From NCBI GenBank assembly GCA_963972195.1, contig CAXATH010000005.1, positions 62,001 through 126,000 of the forward strand: DNA of 64,000 nt, given 5' to 3'. Origin of the DNA: Litorimonas sp963972195 (GTDB taxonomy: Bacteria; Pseudomonadota; Alphaproteobacteria; Caulobacterales; Maricaulaceae). The notes under the pieces are model-generated. The model searched no databases, had not been told where the DNA came from, and saw only the letters and a list, made by a program, of their open reading frames with translations. Both the position numbers and the translations under genes were made by a program. The stretch's first letter is position 1; every line of letters begins with the position of its first letter. Below are positions 33,831 to 42,379 of the stretch, one piece after another.

Positions 33831-35030
33831 GTGCCACTCACTCTCGATAAAACCAGACTGGATCAGTTGTTTCCGGCCTATATTGAAATCGACAAGGCGG
33901 CGCATATTTTGAGGCTCGGGCCGTCCCTTCAACATCATTTGGGCGAAGCTGCGCATGGGAAAAAATTACAAAGTTTTTTCAAAATTTCTTTTCCTCGGAA
34001 ACTGGCTTTTCAGGGGAAAGAAAAAGCTATTCGAGAGGTTGTTCTTACAGGACGCGGATTGGGAGAGGGCCTTGCCTTGAGAGGCGGGGTCATGAGAACC
34101 GAGGAGGGATTTATAATTCTACTCGGACATGCATTATGCGAGATTGAAGGGGTTACCCCGAGAGAGCTGAATTTTTCAGATTTCTCACCGGCGGACAGCT
34201 CGATTGATCTTTTATTTATTTCCAAATTTCATAAAGTCTTACTCAATGAGATGCGCCAAATGAGTGAGGAAGTGACCCAAAAGAAACGCCTCGCTGAAGC
34301 GGCGAACCTCGCAAAGTCACAATTCTTAGCGAATATGAGCCATGAAATACGGACGCCCATGAACGGCGTATTGGGCATGGCTCAGGTGATGGCAAACTTT
34401 GATCTGCCGCCGAAGCAAAGAAAAATTTTAGATACCATACTCAGGTTAGGCGAAACTTTAATGGAGATCGTCAAAGATATTCTCGACCTTTCCAAAATTG
34501 AGTCGGGAAAACTATGTCTGAACCCTAAAGATGAAGACATCTGCGAATTAATTTGCCGAACAGTCGAATTTCATCGGGATCATGCAGACCAAAAAAACAT
34601 ATCATTGGATTTAAAATTTGCAGAAGACTGCCCGGAAATTGTGAGCATAGATGCGCTGCGGTTGGGACAATGTCTTTCAAACCTTGTCTCAAATGCGCTT
34701 AAATTTACGGAAAAGGGGTCTGTAAGCCTTCATGTCTCGTCTGAAGGGTATGAAGCATTTCACCGCTTTACGGTAAAAATCAAAGATACCGGTATTGGAA
34801 TAGCCAAAGAGACCCAAGCCGAATTATTTGAGCCTTTTACCCAAGCCGATAGTTCCAAAACCCGCGAATATGGCGGCAGCGGCCTTGGCCTCTCTATCTC
34901 CCGAAAGATTGCCCGTATGATGGACGGGGATGTAAAATTGCAGAGCGAGCCCCAAAAAGGGTCAACCTTTACGCTTATCTTTGATGCAAATCACCCCGAA
35001 AGATCAGGCGCTTTGGCTTATGTGGCGTGA
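33831..35030 (+). CDS. H-NOX-associated sensor histidine kinase (HnoK-like)
   Basis: A soluble, 399-residue kinase. Residues 1-130 resemble the H-NOX-associated (HNOBA) domain (LDQLFPAYIEIDKAAHILRLG, then FFKISFPRKL), which contacts the sensor. It is followed by a coiled coil, HisKA with NMSHEIRTPMNG (His171) and HATPase_c with intact N (NLVSNALKFTEKG), G1 (IKDTGIGIA) and G2 (GGSGLGLSI) boxes. GTG 33831 is chosen: it lies just past the H-NOX stop, and the longer frame from 33789 merely reads the H-NOX 3' end. There is no receiver domain and no response regulator beside it, so the partner is elsewhere or is a hybrid protein. Confidence 0.9.
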   Translation: MPLTLDKTRLDQLFPAYIEIDKAAHILRLGPSLQHHLGEAAHGKKLQSFFKISFPRKLAFQGKEKAIREVVLTGRGLGEGLALRGGVMRTEEGFIILLGHALCEIEGVTPRELNFSDFSPADSSIDLLFISKFHKVLLNEMRQMSEEVTQKKRLAEAANLAKSQFLANMSHEIRTPMNGVLGMAQVMANFDLPPKQRKILDTILRLGETLMEIVKDILDLSKIESGKLCLNPKDEDICELICRTVEFHRDHADQKNISLDLKFAEDCPEIVSIDALRLGQCLSNLVSNALKFTEKGSVSLHVSSEGYEAFHRFTVKIKDTGIGIAKETQAELFEPFTQADSSKTREYGGSGLGLSISRKIARMMDGDVKLQSEPQKGSTFTLIFDANHPERSGALAYVA

Positions 35031-35054
35031 GGTCTAATTGAAGAAGCGTAAACT

Positions 35055-35672
35055 TTAACCTTCATCATTGTGCAAATGCCGTTTGTCAAAGGTGATAACG
35101 CCGTAGATGTACCAGACGAATAGGAGGGTGATGACGGCCCAGGAGACGGGATTTATCCAATTCTCCACTTTCTGATATTGTGACTTCAGAATATAGCCGG
35201 CGCCCGTCAGCAACCCGGTCCACAGAACCGTTCCGAGAGCAGAGTATAAGAGGAAAACCGTAAAGTTCATTTTTGCGATACCCGCCGGTACAGAGATTAG
35301 ACTTCTGACCCCCGGTATCAGTCGCCCGATAAAAACGGCTGCCTTGCCGTGGCGATTAAACCAATCTTCGGCGCGTTTAATATCGGCAGGAGCCAATGCA
35401 ATCCAACGCCCATATCGACCCGAGAAACGCAATAGGCGTTCCCGTCCCATGCTCTTGCCGACAAAGAACCAGAAAACGGCCCCGGCAAGAGAGCCGATTG
35501 AACCGGCCAATATCACGGCGATAATTGAAAACTTTCCCTGCGCCGCTAAAAACCCGGCAAGCGGCATAACGATTTCAGAGGGGATAGGCGGAAAGACATT
35601 TTCGATAAGCATGAGGAGCGCAAGACCGAAATAACCAAGGTTCTCAATTATCTGTAAAATCCAATCAAACAT
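35055..35672 (-). CDS. DedA family membrane protein
   Basis: A 205-residue integral membrane protein with the DedA/VTT fold: ENVFPPIPSEIVMPLAGFLA near the N-terminus (re-entrant, with the conserved Glu), GSLAGAVFWFFVGKSMGRERL, and the F-x-G-R-x3-G-x-R block FIGRLIPGVRSLISVPAGIAKM (about 113-134). Members move phospholipids such as undecaprenyl phosphate or maintain membrane homeostasis. ATG 35672 is used. It converges on the H-NOX kinase gene, with 24 nt between them. Confidence 0.92.
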   Translation of the reverse strand: MFDWILQIIENLGYFGLALLMLIENVFPPIPSEIVMPLAGFLAAQGKFSIIAVILAGSIGSLAGAVFWFFVGKSMGRERLLRFSGRYGRWIALAPADIKRAEDWFNRHGKAAVFIGRLIPGVRSLISVPAGIAKMNFTVFLLYSALGTVLWTGLLTGAGYILKSQYQKVENWINPVSWAVITLLFVWYIYGVITFDKRHLHNDEG

Positions 35673-35808
35673 AGGCGATCAACTTATTCAAAGAAGACTA
35701 ACTTGCAAACTCTTAATCTTCATAGTGGGTTAAACAAGATATACGTGATCACCTGTCCGCAATGAGTAATTCAAATTCAAAAATTCAAATTTTGATTTAC
35801 AACCCAAA

Positions 35809-36486
35809 ATGAATCAATATGATTTTAGAATGAGAAATATATTAGTTTTTATATCTGCGTTATTAATTGTTTCAGCCTGTAATACCGAAAAAATGAATAG
35901 TCCGATAAAAGCAGAATCTTTAACTGAATCAGAGATTTTAAACATACAAAACAGTCTTAGAAGTTTGGCCTTAGCAGATACACAGACTCGAAAAGAGTTT
36001 AGCAAAGTTCTCAGCAAGCGTAACAAAAGCGATGAAGGAAGAGAAAAGTTCAGGACTTTTTACGTGAAAATGCGCAAGCAAGATATTTCACATCATCAGA
36101 AACTAAATTCTTTTGTAGAACAATATGGATGGATTGATCCCAAGCGTTTTGGAAACCAAGCAAGCCAAGATGCTTGGTTAATTACGCAGCATATGGTTCA
36201 TGATGAAGGTAAATTTCAAAAAAGAATGTTATCATTAATGAAGCCAGGTGAAAATATAAGCGCTACCAAATACGCTTTGCTAAGCGACCGAATTAAAATA
36301 ATTTTCGATAAGAAGCCACAAAAGTATGGTACGCAGGGTAAATGTCAGAGTGATGGTGATTGGCAAGTTGAACCCGTGGAAAACTTTGAGCTCATAGACC
36401 AAAGAAGGTTAGCCATTGGCTTTGAACGATTTGTTGAATATGAAGCGAGAATGGACTTTAAATGCGCATCTCGCTTTGAGGATTGA
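35809..36486 (+). CDS. DUF6624-like lipoprotein, AT-rich gene
   Basis: About 218-225 residues with a lipoprotein signal (MRNILVFISALLIVSAC from an internal ATG near 35830; lipobox VSAC). The helical domain ending in KYALLSDRIKIIFDKKPQKYGTQG and the YGTQ-containing strand before WQVEPVEN are like the DUF6624 family, of unknown role. The gene is clearly richer in A and T, with Lys/Asn-heavy codons, than its neighbours, suggesting acquisition. No good ribosome-binding site is seen before either ATG, so the exact start is open. Confidence 0.72.
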   Translation: MNQYDFRMRNILVFISALLIVSACNTEKMNSPIKAESLTESEILNIQNSLRSLALADTQTRKEFSKVLSKRNKSDEGREKFRTFYVKMRKQDISHHQKLNSFVEQYGWIDPKRFGNQASQDAWLITQHMVHDEGKFQKRMLSLMKPGENISATKYALLSDRIKIIFDKKPQKYGTQGKCQSDGDWQVEPVENFELIDQRRLAIGFERFVEYEARMDFKCASRFED

Positions 36487-36544
36487 TTTAACTATAATTC
36501 AATTTTTTTAAAAATTTTAAGACCTGTTGGATAATTCTTTTTTC

Positions 36545-37393
36545 CTAAACCTCGCCCTCTTTTTCCAACTCTACCGGACCTGTCATAATGACGTGGTCAT
36601 CCTCTTCTCGCCAATGAATGTGCAGAACGCCTCCATCGACAGCAACAGTGACTTTGCGGCCCGTGCGTTTTTGCCGGTGGGCCGCGACCACGGCGGCGCA
36701 GGCACCTGTCCCGCAAGCCAGCGTCATGCCGACGCCGCGTTCCCAGACTTTCAACCGGATTTTCTCTTTGCTCTCGATTTTGGCGAAACCGACATTGGTT
36801 TGTTCGGGGAAGAGGGGGTAAAATTCAACCATAGGCCCAATGAGGTGGGGCTTGGCGCGCTCGAAATCTTCGACGAAGAAGACGCAATGCGGGTTTCCCA
36901 TGCTAACGGCGCCGGGGTTGTGTAAAATCGGATTGTCGATCGGGCCGATTTTGACGTCAATGTGGTGAGTGTGCATCGGCTCTTTGAGCGGAATTTCTGA
37001 CCAATCCAGGCGCGGCCGGCCCATATCTACTGCGACCTGACAGGTGTCTTTTAACTCGCACCGAAGCAAATCCGCATTTGTTTGAACGGTGCAGTTTTGC
37101 GTTTCGGCGTCGCGCATGAACAGCCAAGCGATGCAGCGCGTGGCGTTACCGCATGCGTCGACTTCAAACCCTTTTTGATTGCGAATTTCCATGAAGATAT
37201 CGGCTTCGGGAGATTTCGGCTGGCGGATAACAATAAGTTGGTCCGCGCCTTTTTTCCCCATCACTTGGCTGCCGGGCGTGCAGATATTGATGACCTGTTC
37301 ATCGGACAGGGCAAAGTCCGGCTGCTGGCGGGCATCAAAGACCGCAAAGCGGTTTCCCGCGCCGTTCATGATTAAAAACTTCATCCTGCGCAT
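36545..37393 (-). CDS. dapF: Diaminopimelate epimerase
   Basis: A 279-282-residue enzyme converting LL- to meso-diaminopimelate for lysine and peptidoglycan. The two-domain fold carries both catalytic Cys: DACGNATRC (general base side) and LACGTGACA (the partner). The N-terminal MNGAGNRFAVFD replaces the common GLGNDF, and GNPHCVFFV is the conserved substrate loop. The start could be ATG 37393 or 37384 (MKFLIM); the family usually starts MKF. It is divergent from the S9 peptidase gene. Confidence 0.94.
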   Translation of the reverse strand: MRRMKFLIMNGAGNRFAVFDARQQPDFALSDEQVINICTPGSQVMGKKGADQLIVIRQPKSPEADIFMEIRNQKGFEVDACGNATRCIAWLFMRDAETQNCTVQTNADLLRCELKDTCQVAVDMGRPRLDWSEIPLKEPMHTHHIDVKIGPIDNPILHNPGAVSMGNPHCVFFVEDFERAKPHLIGPMVEFYPLFPEQTNVGFAKIESKEKIRLKVWERGVGMTLACGTGACAAVVAAHRQKRTGRKVTVAVDGGVLHIHWREEDDHVIMTGPVELEKEGEV

Positions 37394-37484
37394 ATAGGCG
37401 CACTTGCTTCGACGCGCAAACTGGGCTTTGATAAAGTAACACCAAAATTGCTTGGTCTTTCAATAACAAATTGGGGAGATAGTG

Positions 37485-39737
37485 ATGACACTGTCCAAAT
37501 TCAAAACCGGCTTGCTTTTAGGCTCAGCCTTGCTTCTCACCGCCTGTAACGGCGAAACCGCGACCGCGTCAGCGCAAACAAGCGAGGCCTCTTCAGAGGC
37601 CCCTATGGCTGACGACATGGCGACAAAGGATACAGACTATAAAATGGTAACTTACGACACACCCGGCCAGACCGATGAAGACCATCTCTATCTGGAAGAG
37701 GTTTTGGGCGAAGAAGCGCTCGATCAGGTCAAGACCTGGAATGAGCGCTCGCTGGACCATCTGATGGCCGATCCACGTTTCGAAGAAATGCAGGCCGAGG
37801 CACTGGAAATTCTGAACTCCAAAGACAAGATTCCTTATGTGTCCTACCGCGGCGGTGAGGTGCATAATTTCTGGCAGGACGCCGACCATGTGCGCGGCAT
37901 ATGGCGCAAATCCACGCTCGACAGCTATCTCGGCGAGAACACGTCTTGGGAAACAGTTCTGGATTTCGACAAGCTCGCGGCCGCCGAGGACAAAAACTGG
38001 GTCTATAAAGGCAATAGCTGCCTCGCCCCGGATTACGCGCATTGTATCGTAAACCTGTCGGATGGCGGCAAAGATGCGGTGGTTCGGCGCGAATTTAACG
38101 CCGACACAAAATCTTTCGTAGAGGGCGGTTTCGTGACTGAAGAATCAAAAGGCACGGCCTCTTGGCTCGACGCGGACCATCAGGTCATCGGCGTCGATTT
38201 CGGCGAAGGCACCATGACGGATTCCGGTTATCCAATGGTCGCCAAGCTCTGGACCCGCGGCACGCCGCTTTCCGAGGCGGTTGAGCTTGGACGCGGAGAG
38301 AAAACGGATGTAGGTTACTGGCCCGGCGTGTTTGAGCTGTCTGATGGTCGCCGCGAAATTGTTATTTCCCGGTCCAAAACATTTTACGACTCCGAAGTCT
38401 TCTGGGTCCCGATGGAAGACGGCGCGCCGCAGGCCCCGATCCAATTCCCTATCCCGGCCAAATCCGATCTCGGCAGCGAGTTTAAAGGACAGGTTCTTTT
38501 GTCTTTGAACGAAGACTGGCGGGGATTTAAATCCGGCGATCTGGTCAGCTTTGGCATAGACGATTTCATGGAAGACGGGGAAATCGCCGATGTGCATCTG
38601 GTCTATAGCCCCGATGAGAAATCGTCCCTCAATGGTTACGGCGTGACCAAATCCAAAGTCTTGATGAGCGTGTCTCGCGACGTGGCCGGCACCGCCTACG
38701 CGTTCGACTGGGACGGCGAGGCTTGGACCAGCACGCCGCTCGATTTTCCGAAAAATGGGTCGGTCAATATCGGCGCGACAAATGACAAAGAAGACGTGGC
38801 CTTTATCAGCACGGAAAGCTTCCTGACCCCGGACACGCTCTGGACGTTCAACACGGAGACGATGGAAAAGGCGCAAGCTAAATCCTTGCCGAGCTGGTTT
38901 GACGCTTCGACCATGGTGTCAGAGCAATTCTTCGCTACGTCGAAAGATGGTACGAAAGTCCCATATTTCGTCGTACGCAATAAAGACATTGAAATGGACG
39001 GCACGAATCCGACCTTGCTTTACGGCTATGGCGGTTTCGAGATTTCATTGAACCCAAGCTATAGCGCCACGCGCGGTAAGCTCTGGCTTGAAAATGGCGG
39101 CGTCTATGTGCTGTCCAATATTCGCGGCGGCGGGGAATATGGCCCGAAATGGCATCAGGCGGGTCTGAAGACCGACCGTCAACGCATCTATGACGACTTC
39201 ATCTCCGTGGCGGAAGATCTGATTGAAAAAGGCATTACGTCGCCCGAGCATCTTGGCGTCGAAGGCGGCTCTAATGGCGGTCTTTTGACGGGCGTGATGT
39301 ACACGCAGCGCCCCGATCTGATTAATGCGGCGATTGTGGCAGTGCCACTGCTCGATATGCTTCGCTTTAACAAGCTGCTCGCAGGCGCGTCCTGGATGGG
39401 CGAATATGGCGATCCGGACGATGAGTCCAAGCCGGAAGAGCGTGAATTCCTTCGCAAGATTTCGCCTTATCACAATATCCGCCCCGAGGCCGATTATCCC
39501 GAAGTCTTTTTTGTGACCTCAACCAAAGATGACCGCGTCCATCCCGGCCATGCCCGTAAGGCGGCCAAGCGGATGGAAGATCAGGACCATGACTTCCTAT
39601 ATTATGAAAACATTGACGGCGGCCATTCGGCGGCGGCGAACCTCAAGGAAACCGCCAAGCGCCTGGCCTTGCAGCATGTCTATCTGATGCAGAAGCTGAG
39701 CGATGAGCCGGCGGATGGAGAGATGAGCGAGGAGTAG
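37485..39737 (+). CDS. S9 family prolyl oligopeptidase, predicted lipoprotein
   Basis: A 750-residue serine peptidase cleaving after proline in short peptides, predicted to be exported: lipoprotein signal ending LLTACNGE, then a Thr/Ala/Ser-rich linker. A seven-bladed propeller (about 80-450) is followed by the alpha/beta hydrolase domain with the nucleophile in GVEGGSNGGLL, the Asp in TSTKDDRVHP and the His in NIDGGHSAAAN. GSG-type LLYGYGGFEISL marks the oxyanion region. ATG 37485 has GGGGAG 7 nt upstream; GTG 37482 is an alternative. It is transcribed alone and ends near a palindromic repeat. Confidence 0.93.
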   Translation: MTLSKFKTGLLLGSALLLTACNGETATASAQTSEASSEAPMADDMATKDTDYKMVTYDTPGQTDEDHLYLEEVLGEEALDQVKTWNERSLDHLMADPRFEEMQAEALEILNSKDKIPYVSYRGGEVHNFWQDADHVRGIWRKSTLDSYLGENTSWETVLDFDKLAAAEDKNWVYKGNSCLAPDYAHCIVNLSDGGKDAVVRREFNADTKSFVEGGFVTEESKGTASWLDADHQVIGVDFGEGTMTDSGYPMVAKLWTRGTPLSEAVELGRGEKTDVGYWPGVFELSDGRREIVISRSKTFYDSEVFWVPMEDGAPQAPIQFPIPAKSDLGSEFKGQVLLSLNEDWRGFKSGDLVSFGIDDFMEDGEIADVHLVYSPDEKSSLNGYGVTKSKVLMSVSRDVAGTAYAFDWDGEAWTSTPLDFPKNGSVNIGATNDKEDVAFISTESFLTPDTLWTFNTETMEKAQAKSLPSWFDASTMVSEQFFATSKDGTKVPYFVVRNKDIEMDGTNPTLLYGYGGFEISLNPSYSATRGKLWLENGGVYVLSNIRGGGEYGPKWHQAGLKTDRQRIYDDFISVAEDLIEKGITSPEHLGVEGGSNGGLLTGVMYTQRPDLINAAIVAVPLLDMLRFNKLLAGASWMGEYGDPDDESKPEEREFLRKISPYHNIRPEADYPEVFFVTSTKDDRVHPGHARKAAKRMEDQDHDFLYYENIDGGHSAAANLKETAKRLALQHVYLMQKLSDEPADGEMSEE

Positions 39738-39746
39738 ATAGTAATT

Positions 39747-39865
39747 CTGTCATTCCGCACGTAGCGAAGCGAAGATGCGGAAGGTCGAGAGGGCGTGAGG
39801 CTTCTTTAAGACGGTTTCCAACCTCTCGGCCTTCCGGGTTCTCCTTCGGAGCCCCGGAATGACAG
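39747..39865. repeat. 119-bp imperfect palindrome, dispersed repeat
   Basis: The outer arms CTGTCATTCCG (39747-39757) and CGGAATGACAG (39855-39865) are perfect inverted repeats; inner arms GAAGGTCGAGAGG and CCTCTCGGCCTTC pair 12 of 13. The same outer sequence forms the short palindrome at 9218-9244. Probably a REP/MITE-like element between convergent genes. Confidence 0.7.
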
Positions 39866-39880
39866 CTGTGTTGAGATCAG

Positions 39881-39906
39881 AAAAGAGAGCTTCGGCTCTC
39901 TTTTTT
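39881..39906. terminator. Bidirectional rho-independent terminator
   Basis: AAAAGAGAGC, TTCG tetraloop, GCTCTC then six T, between the S9 peptidase gene and the convergent PL14-like gene; it overlaps the latter's stop. Confidence 0.85.
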
Positions 39907-40711
39907 AATATTTTAAATCTCGGTGCGGGCGCTTTCTTATACAATGTCCGCGATAAACACCGATATTATCAAATCTTGCCGTGAGATTTCTGTATTGGCC
40001 TTCTCTGTCTTTCGGAGCCCATTCAGGTGTATTCCCGCCAAAAAAACTGTGAAAGGCAAGAGTAGTAATCGGGGAATTTTCGCCCGGGGCGTAAAAATCC
40101 AACTCGCCTAATTCGCTTATTTTCTCACCGTTCATCCAGACCTCGCTTTTTCCGAAGATAAGATCCGTATAAAGTGAAAGCGAAACCCAGCTTCCTACAG
40201 GAAGAGATCTATCAGAAACGGCCTGACTGTCCTCACCCCATTTATGCGGCAGATTTTGATGATAGCTATAGGTAACGAGCTTTCCGCGCTCGCGCCACAT
40301 GATACGGTTTGACCATTCAGGGGGTTCGACAGTCTCTCCACCCCAGGCCGGTGTGTCTGGTGCAAAACCGGGAAGCTTTCCCCCGAGCACAAAATCGAAA
40401 CCCGGTTCAAACCAGATATCGAAACTGAGTGTAGCCGAGTCTAAAAGGGGTAGGTCAAGGTGTCGCGTGTTTCGTTCGCTACCGACGTGATTGCCAATAA
40501 ATGTCGCGACAAGATAATTATTATCGGTGTCATCACCAAGAGCATAATTCGGGTCTTGAGTCAGCGCTAAAACGTTCGGTGACTCTGGACTATCGAAACT
40601 CTCCAAAATGACCGGAAATTTTTCGCAGAGTTCGGCTGTGTCGGCGGACTGGCATCCGCTCACTGCGAGGCAAGTCGTAAGAATAAATCTATTTAGCCAA
40701 GGCATCCGCAT
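39905..40711 (-). CDS. Polysaccharide lyase family 14-like lipoprotein
   Basis: About 268 residues with a lipoprotein signal (MRMPWLNRFILTTCLAVSGC). The soluble domain follows the PL14/alginate-lyase-like jelly roll: GGKLPGF, SNRIMWRERGKLVTYSYHQN, VGSWVSLSLY, VWMNGEKISELG, then FHSFFGGNTPEWAPKD and a terminal ARFDNIGVY. This suggests polyuronate degradation, or another carbohydrate-binding role, on the periplasmic or surface side. The start (40711 or 40705) overlaps the end of fghA by about 20 nt, so it is read with the formaldehyde operon although the function looks unrelated. Confidence 0.75.
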   Translation of the reverse strand: MRMPWLNRFILTTCLAVSGCQSADTAELCEKFPVILESFDSPESPNVLALTQDPNYALGDDTDNNYLVATFIGNHVGSERNTRHLDLPLLDSATLSFDIWFEPGFDFVLGGKLPGFAPDTPAWGGETVEPPEWSNRIMWRERGKLVTYSYHQNLPHKWGEDSQAVSDRSLPVGSWVSLSLYTDLIFGKSEVWMNGEKISELGELDFYAPGENSPITTLAFHSFFGGNTPEWAPKDREGQYRNLTARFDNIGVYRGHCIRKRPHRDLKY

Positions 40712-41537
40712 GCCAACGTAGATGGTCTTCCATAAAGGTTGCGACGAAATAATAGCTATGGTCATAGCCTTCCTGCAGGCGGGATGTGAGCTTTTGCCCC
40801 GCCGCTTCGCAAACGCCTTTGAAAATTTCGGGCTTTAAATGCACTTCGCGGAAATCGTCGGCGAGGCCTGTATCAATCAGGATGTGTGCCTCTGTGGTAT
40901 GGCCGGAGCGCACGAGCTCCGTCGCATCATAGGCCGCCCAGGCGGATTTATCTTCACCGAGATAGGCGGTGAAGGCTTTTTCGCCCCATGGCACAACAGA
41001 CGGGCTGGTAATCGGGGAAAAGGCGGAGCAGCTCTTGAAGTGATCCGGGTTTTTCAGCGCAAAGGTAATCGCGCCGTGCCCGCCCATGGAATGGCCAAAC
41101 ACGCCCTGGCGCTCCATATCCGCGTCAAAATTCTTGGAAACCAAGCGGGTCAGTTCCGACAGAATATATTCATCCATCTTGTAATGTTCAGCCCAAGGCT
41201 CTTGTGTCGCGGAGAGGTAAAACCCCGCGCCTTGGCCGAGGTCATAAGCCTCGTCATTGGCGACGTCGTCACCGCGCGGCGATGTGTCCGGCGCGATGAT
41301 CATTAAGCCGAGCTCTGAGGCCACGCGCTGAAGGCCGGATTTTTCCATCACATTCGACCAGTTACAGGTCAGACCCGACAGGTACCAAAGGACGGGGAAG
41401 GGGCCGTCTTGTCCGTTTTTGGGGGGTGGCGTATAAACCGCAAAGGTCATAGGCGTGCCGGTGACTTTGCTGTCATGTTCATGCACGGTCAGCGTGCCGT
41501 CAAAAGATTTCCATTTGGATTTGGTTGTAAGGGTCAT
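40689..41537 (-). CDS. fghA: S-formylglutathione hydrolase
   Basis: A 282-residue esterase-D-type enzyme hydrolysing S-formylglutathione to formate and glutathione, the second step of glutathione-dependent formaldehyde oxidation. It has WYLSGLTCNWSNVMEKSGLQ near the N-terminus, the nucleophile in FGHSMGGHGA (about residue 145), an Asp in LIDTGLADDF and a C-terminal His in GYDHSYYFV. ATG 41537 gives the normal family length; the frame extending to 41816 reads antisense-like sequence over the VOC gene. Seven nt after the VOC stop, it belongs to the adhC operon. Confidence 0.95.
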   Translation of the reverse strand: MTLTTKSKWKSFDGTLTVHEHDSKVTGTPMTFAVYTPPPKNGQDGPFPVLWYLSGLTCNWSNVMEKSGLQRVASELGLMIIAPDTSPRGDDVANDEAYDLGQGAGFYLSATQEPWAEHYKMDEYILSELTRLVSKNFDADMERQGVFGHSMGGHGAITFALKNPDHFKSCSAFSPITSPSVVPWGEKAFTAYLGEDKSAWAAYDATELVRSGHTTEAHILIDTGLADDFREVHLKPEIFKGVCEAAGQKLTSRLQEGYDHSYYFVATFMEDHLRWHADALAK

Positions 41538-41544
41538 TGAGGTC

Positions 41545-41916
41545 CTATTTTTTAGTCCAAAAAGCGCAGATTTTATTCCCAACAGGGTCGCGAAGATAAG
41601 CGCCGTAATTATCTCCGGGCGCGCCGTCGCGTTTGCCTGGCTTGCCTTCGCAGGTTCCGCCATTGGCGCACCCTGCTGCATGAAACGCCTCGACTTGCTC
41701 TTTGGTTTCCGCCTTAAATCCGATAGTGCCGCCATTGCCAAAAGTCGCGCTCTGCCCGTCCCGCGGCGCGCCCACACCAAAGTTTCCGCCATTATGCGAA
41801 TAAAAAGCGCGGTCACCCATATGGTGGCCCTTAATGCCGAGCGCCCCTAACGCGGCGTCATAGAATTTGATGGATTCCTGTGGGTCATTCGCCCCGACCA
41901 TGATGTGTGTGAACAT
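41545..41916 (-). CDS. VOC (glyoxalase-fold) family protein
   Basis: A 123-residue single-module vicinal-oxygen-chelate protein: FTHIMVGANDPQESIKFYDAALG opens the first beta-alpha-beta-beta-beta unit, and GDNYGAYLRDPVGNKICAFW closes the second. Potential metal ligands are His4 and Glu-type residues at the module ends. This group is common beside fghA and adhC; a lactoylglutathione-lyase-like or aldehyde-related role is possible but unproven. ATG 41916 is used, with a good AAGGAAAA-type site on the minus strand. Confidence 0.86.
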   Translation of the reverse strand: MFTHIMVGANDPQESIKFYDAALGALGIKGHHMGDRAFYSHNGGNFGVGAPRDGQSATFGNGGTIGFKAETKEQVEAFHAAGCANGGTCEGKPGKRDGAPGDNYGAYLRDPVGNKICAFWTKK

Positions 41917-41930
41917 AGGTTTTCCTTAGT

Positions 41931-42377
41931 TTAAACGAAGCTGAAATTCTTTAGGGCTGAATTTAAGTGATTTTCAGATTTGAATGGCCAATACTGAATA
42001 TCGCCAATCTCATCCCAGACCCTCTTCCTGATTAATCGTCTTTCGTCGGATAATCCAAAAGTAAGAAGCGATAAGAAGCGGCTCTTATTTGCTTCCCATG
42101 GATAGTCTCCTCTAGGGTAAACGTATTCTTCGTCAGATTTTAAAAAAACAAATAATTTCGCAAAGTAACGTTTTACGTTTTTATCAAGAGCGTGTTTCCC
42201 TAGGGCCTTGTGCTGTTTGAAGTCATCGTAAAATCGCCAAACTTCGCCGCAAATTGCACAAATAGCGAAGTCTTCACTGTCGTCGAAAGATTTTTCAAAT
42301 TCAAAGTTCGTAATTCGGCCCGACGCATATCTCCGAATAGCTAAGGCCGCTTTGTTTCTCGCTTTTCGGTCAATCAT
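41931..42377 (-). CDS. Hypothetical protein in the formaldehyde operon
   Basis: A 148-residue soluble protein with paired Cys (ICAICGEVWRFYDDFKQH, a possible CxxC metal or redox site near residue 40) and a C-terminal helical, basic segment. I do not recognise a family. It lies 2 nt after adhC and 14 nt before the VOC gene, so is clearly in the operon. It is more AT-rich and Lys/Phe-rich than its neighbours, hinting at later insertion. Confidence 0.68.
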   Translation of the reverse strand: MIDRKARNKAALAIRRYASGRITNFEFEKSFDDSEDFAICAICGEVWRFYDDFKQHKALGKHALDKNVKRYFAKLFVFLKSDEEYVYPRGDYPWEANKSRFLSLLTFGLSDERRLIRKRVWDEIGDIQYWPFKSENHLNSALKNFSFV

Positions 42378-42379
42378 TC

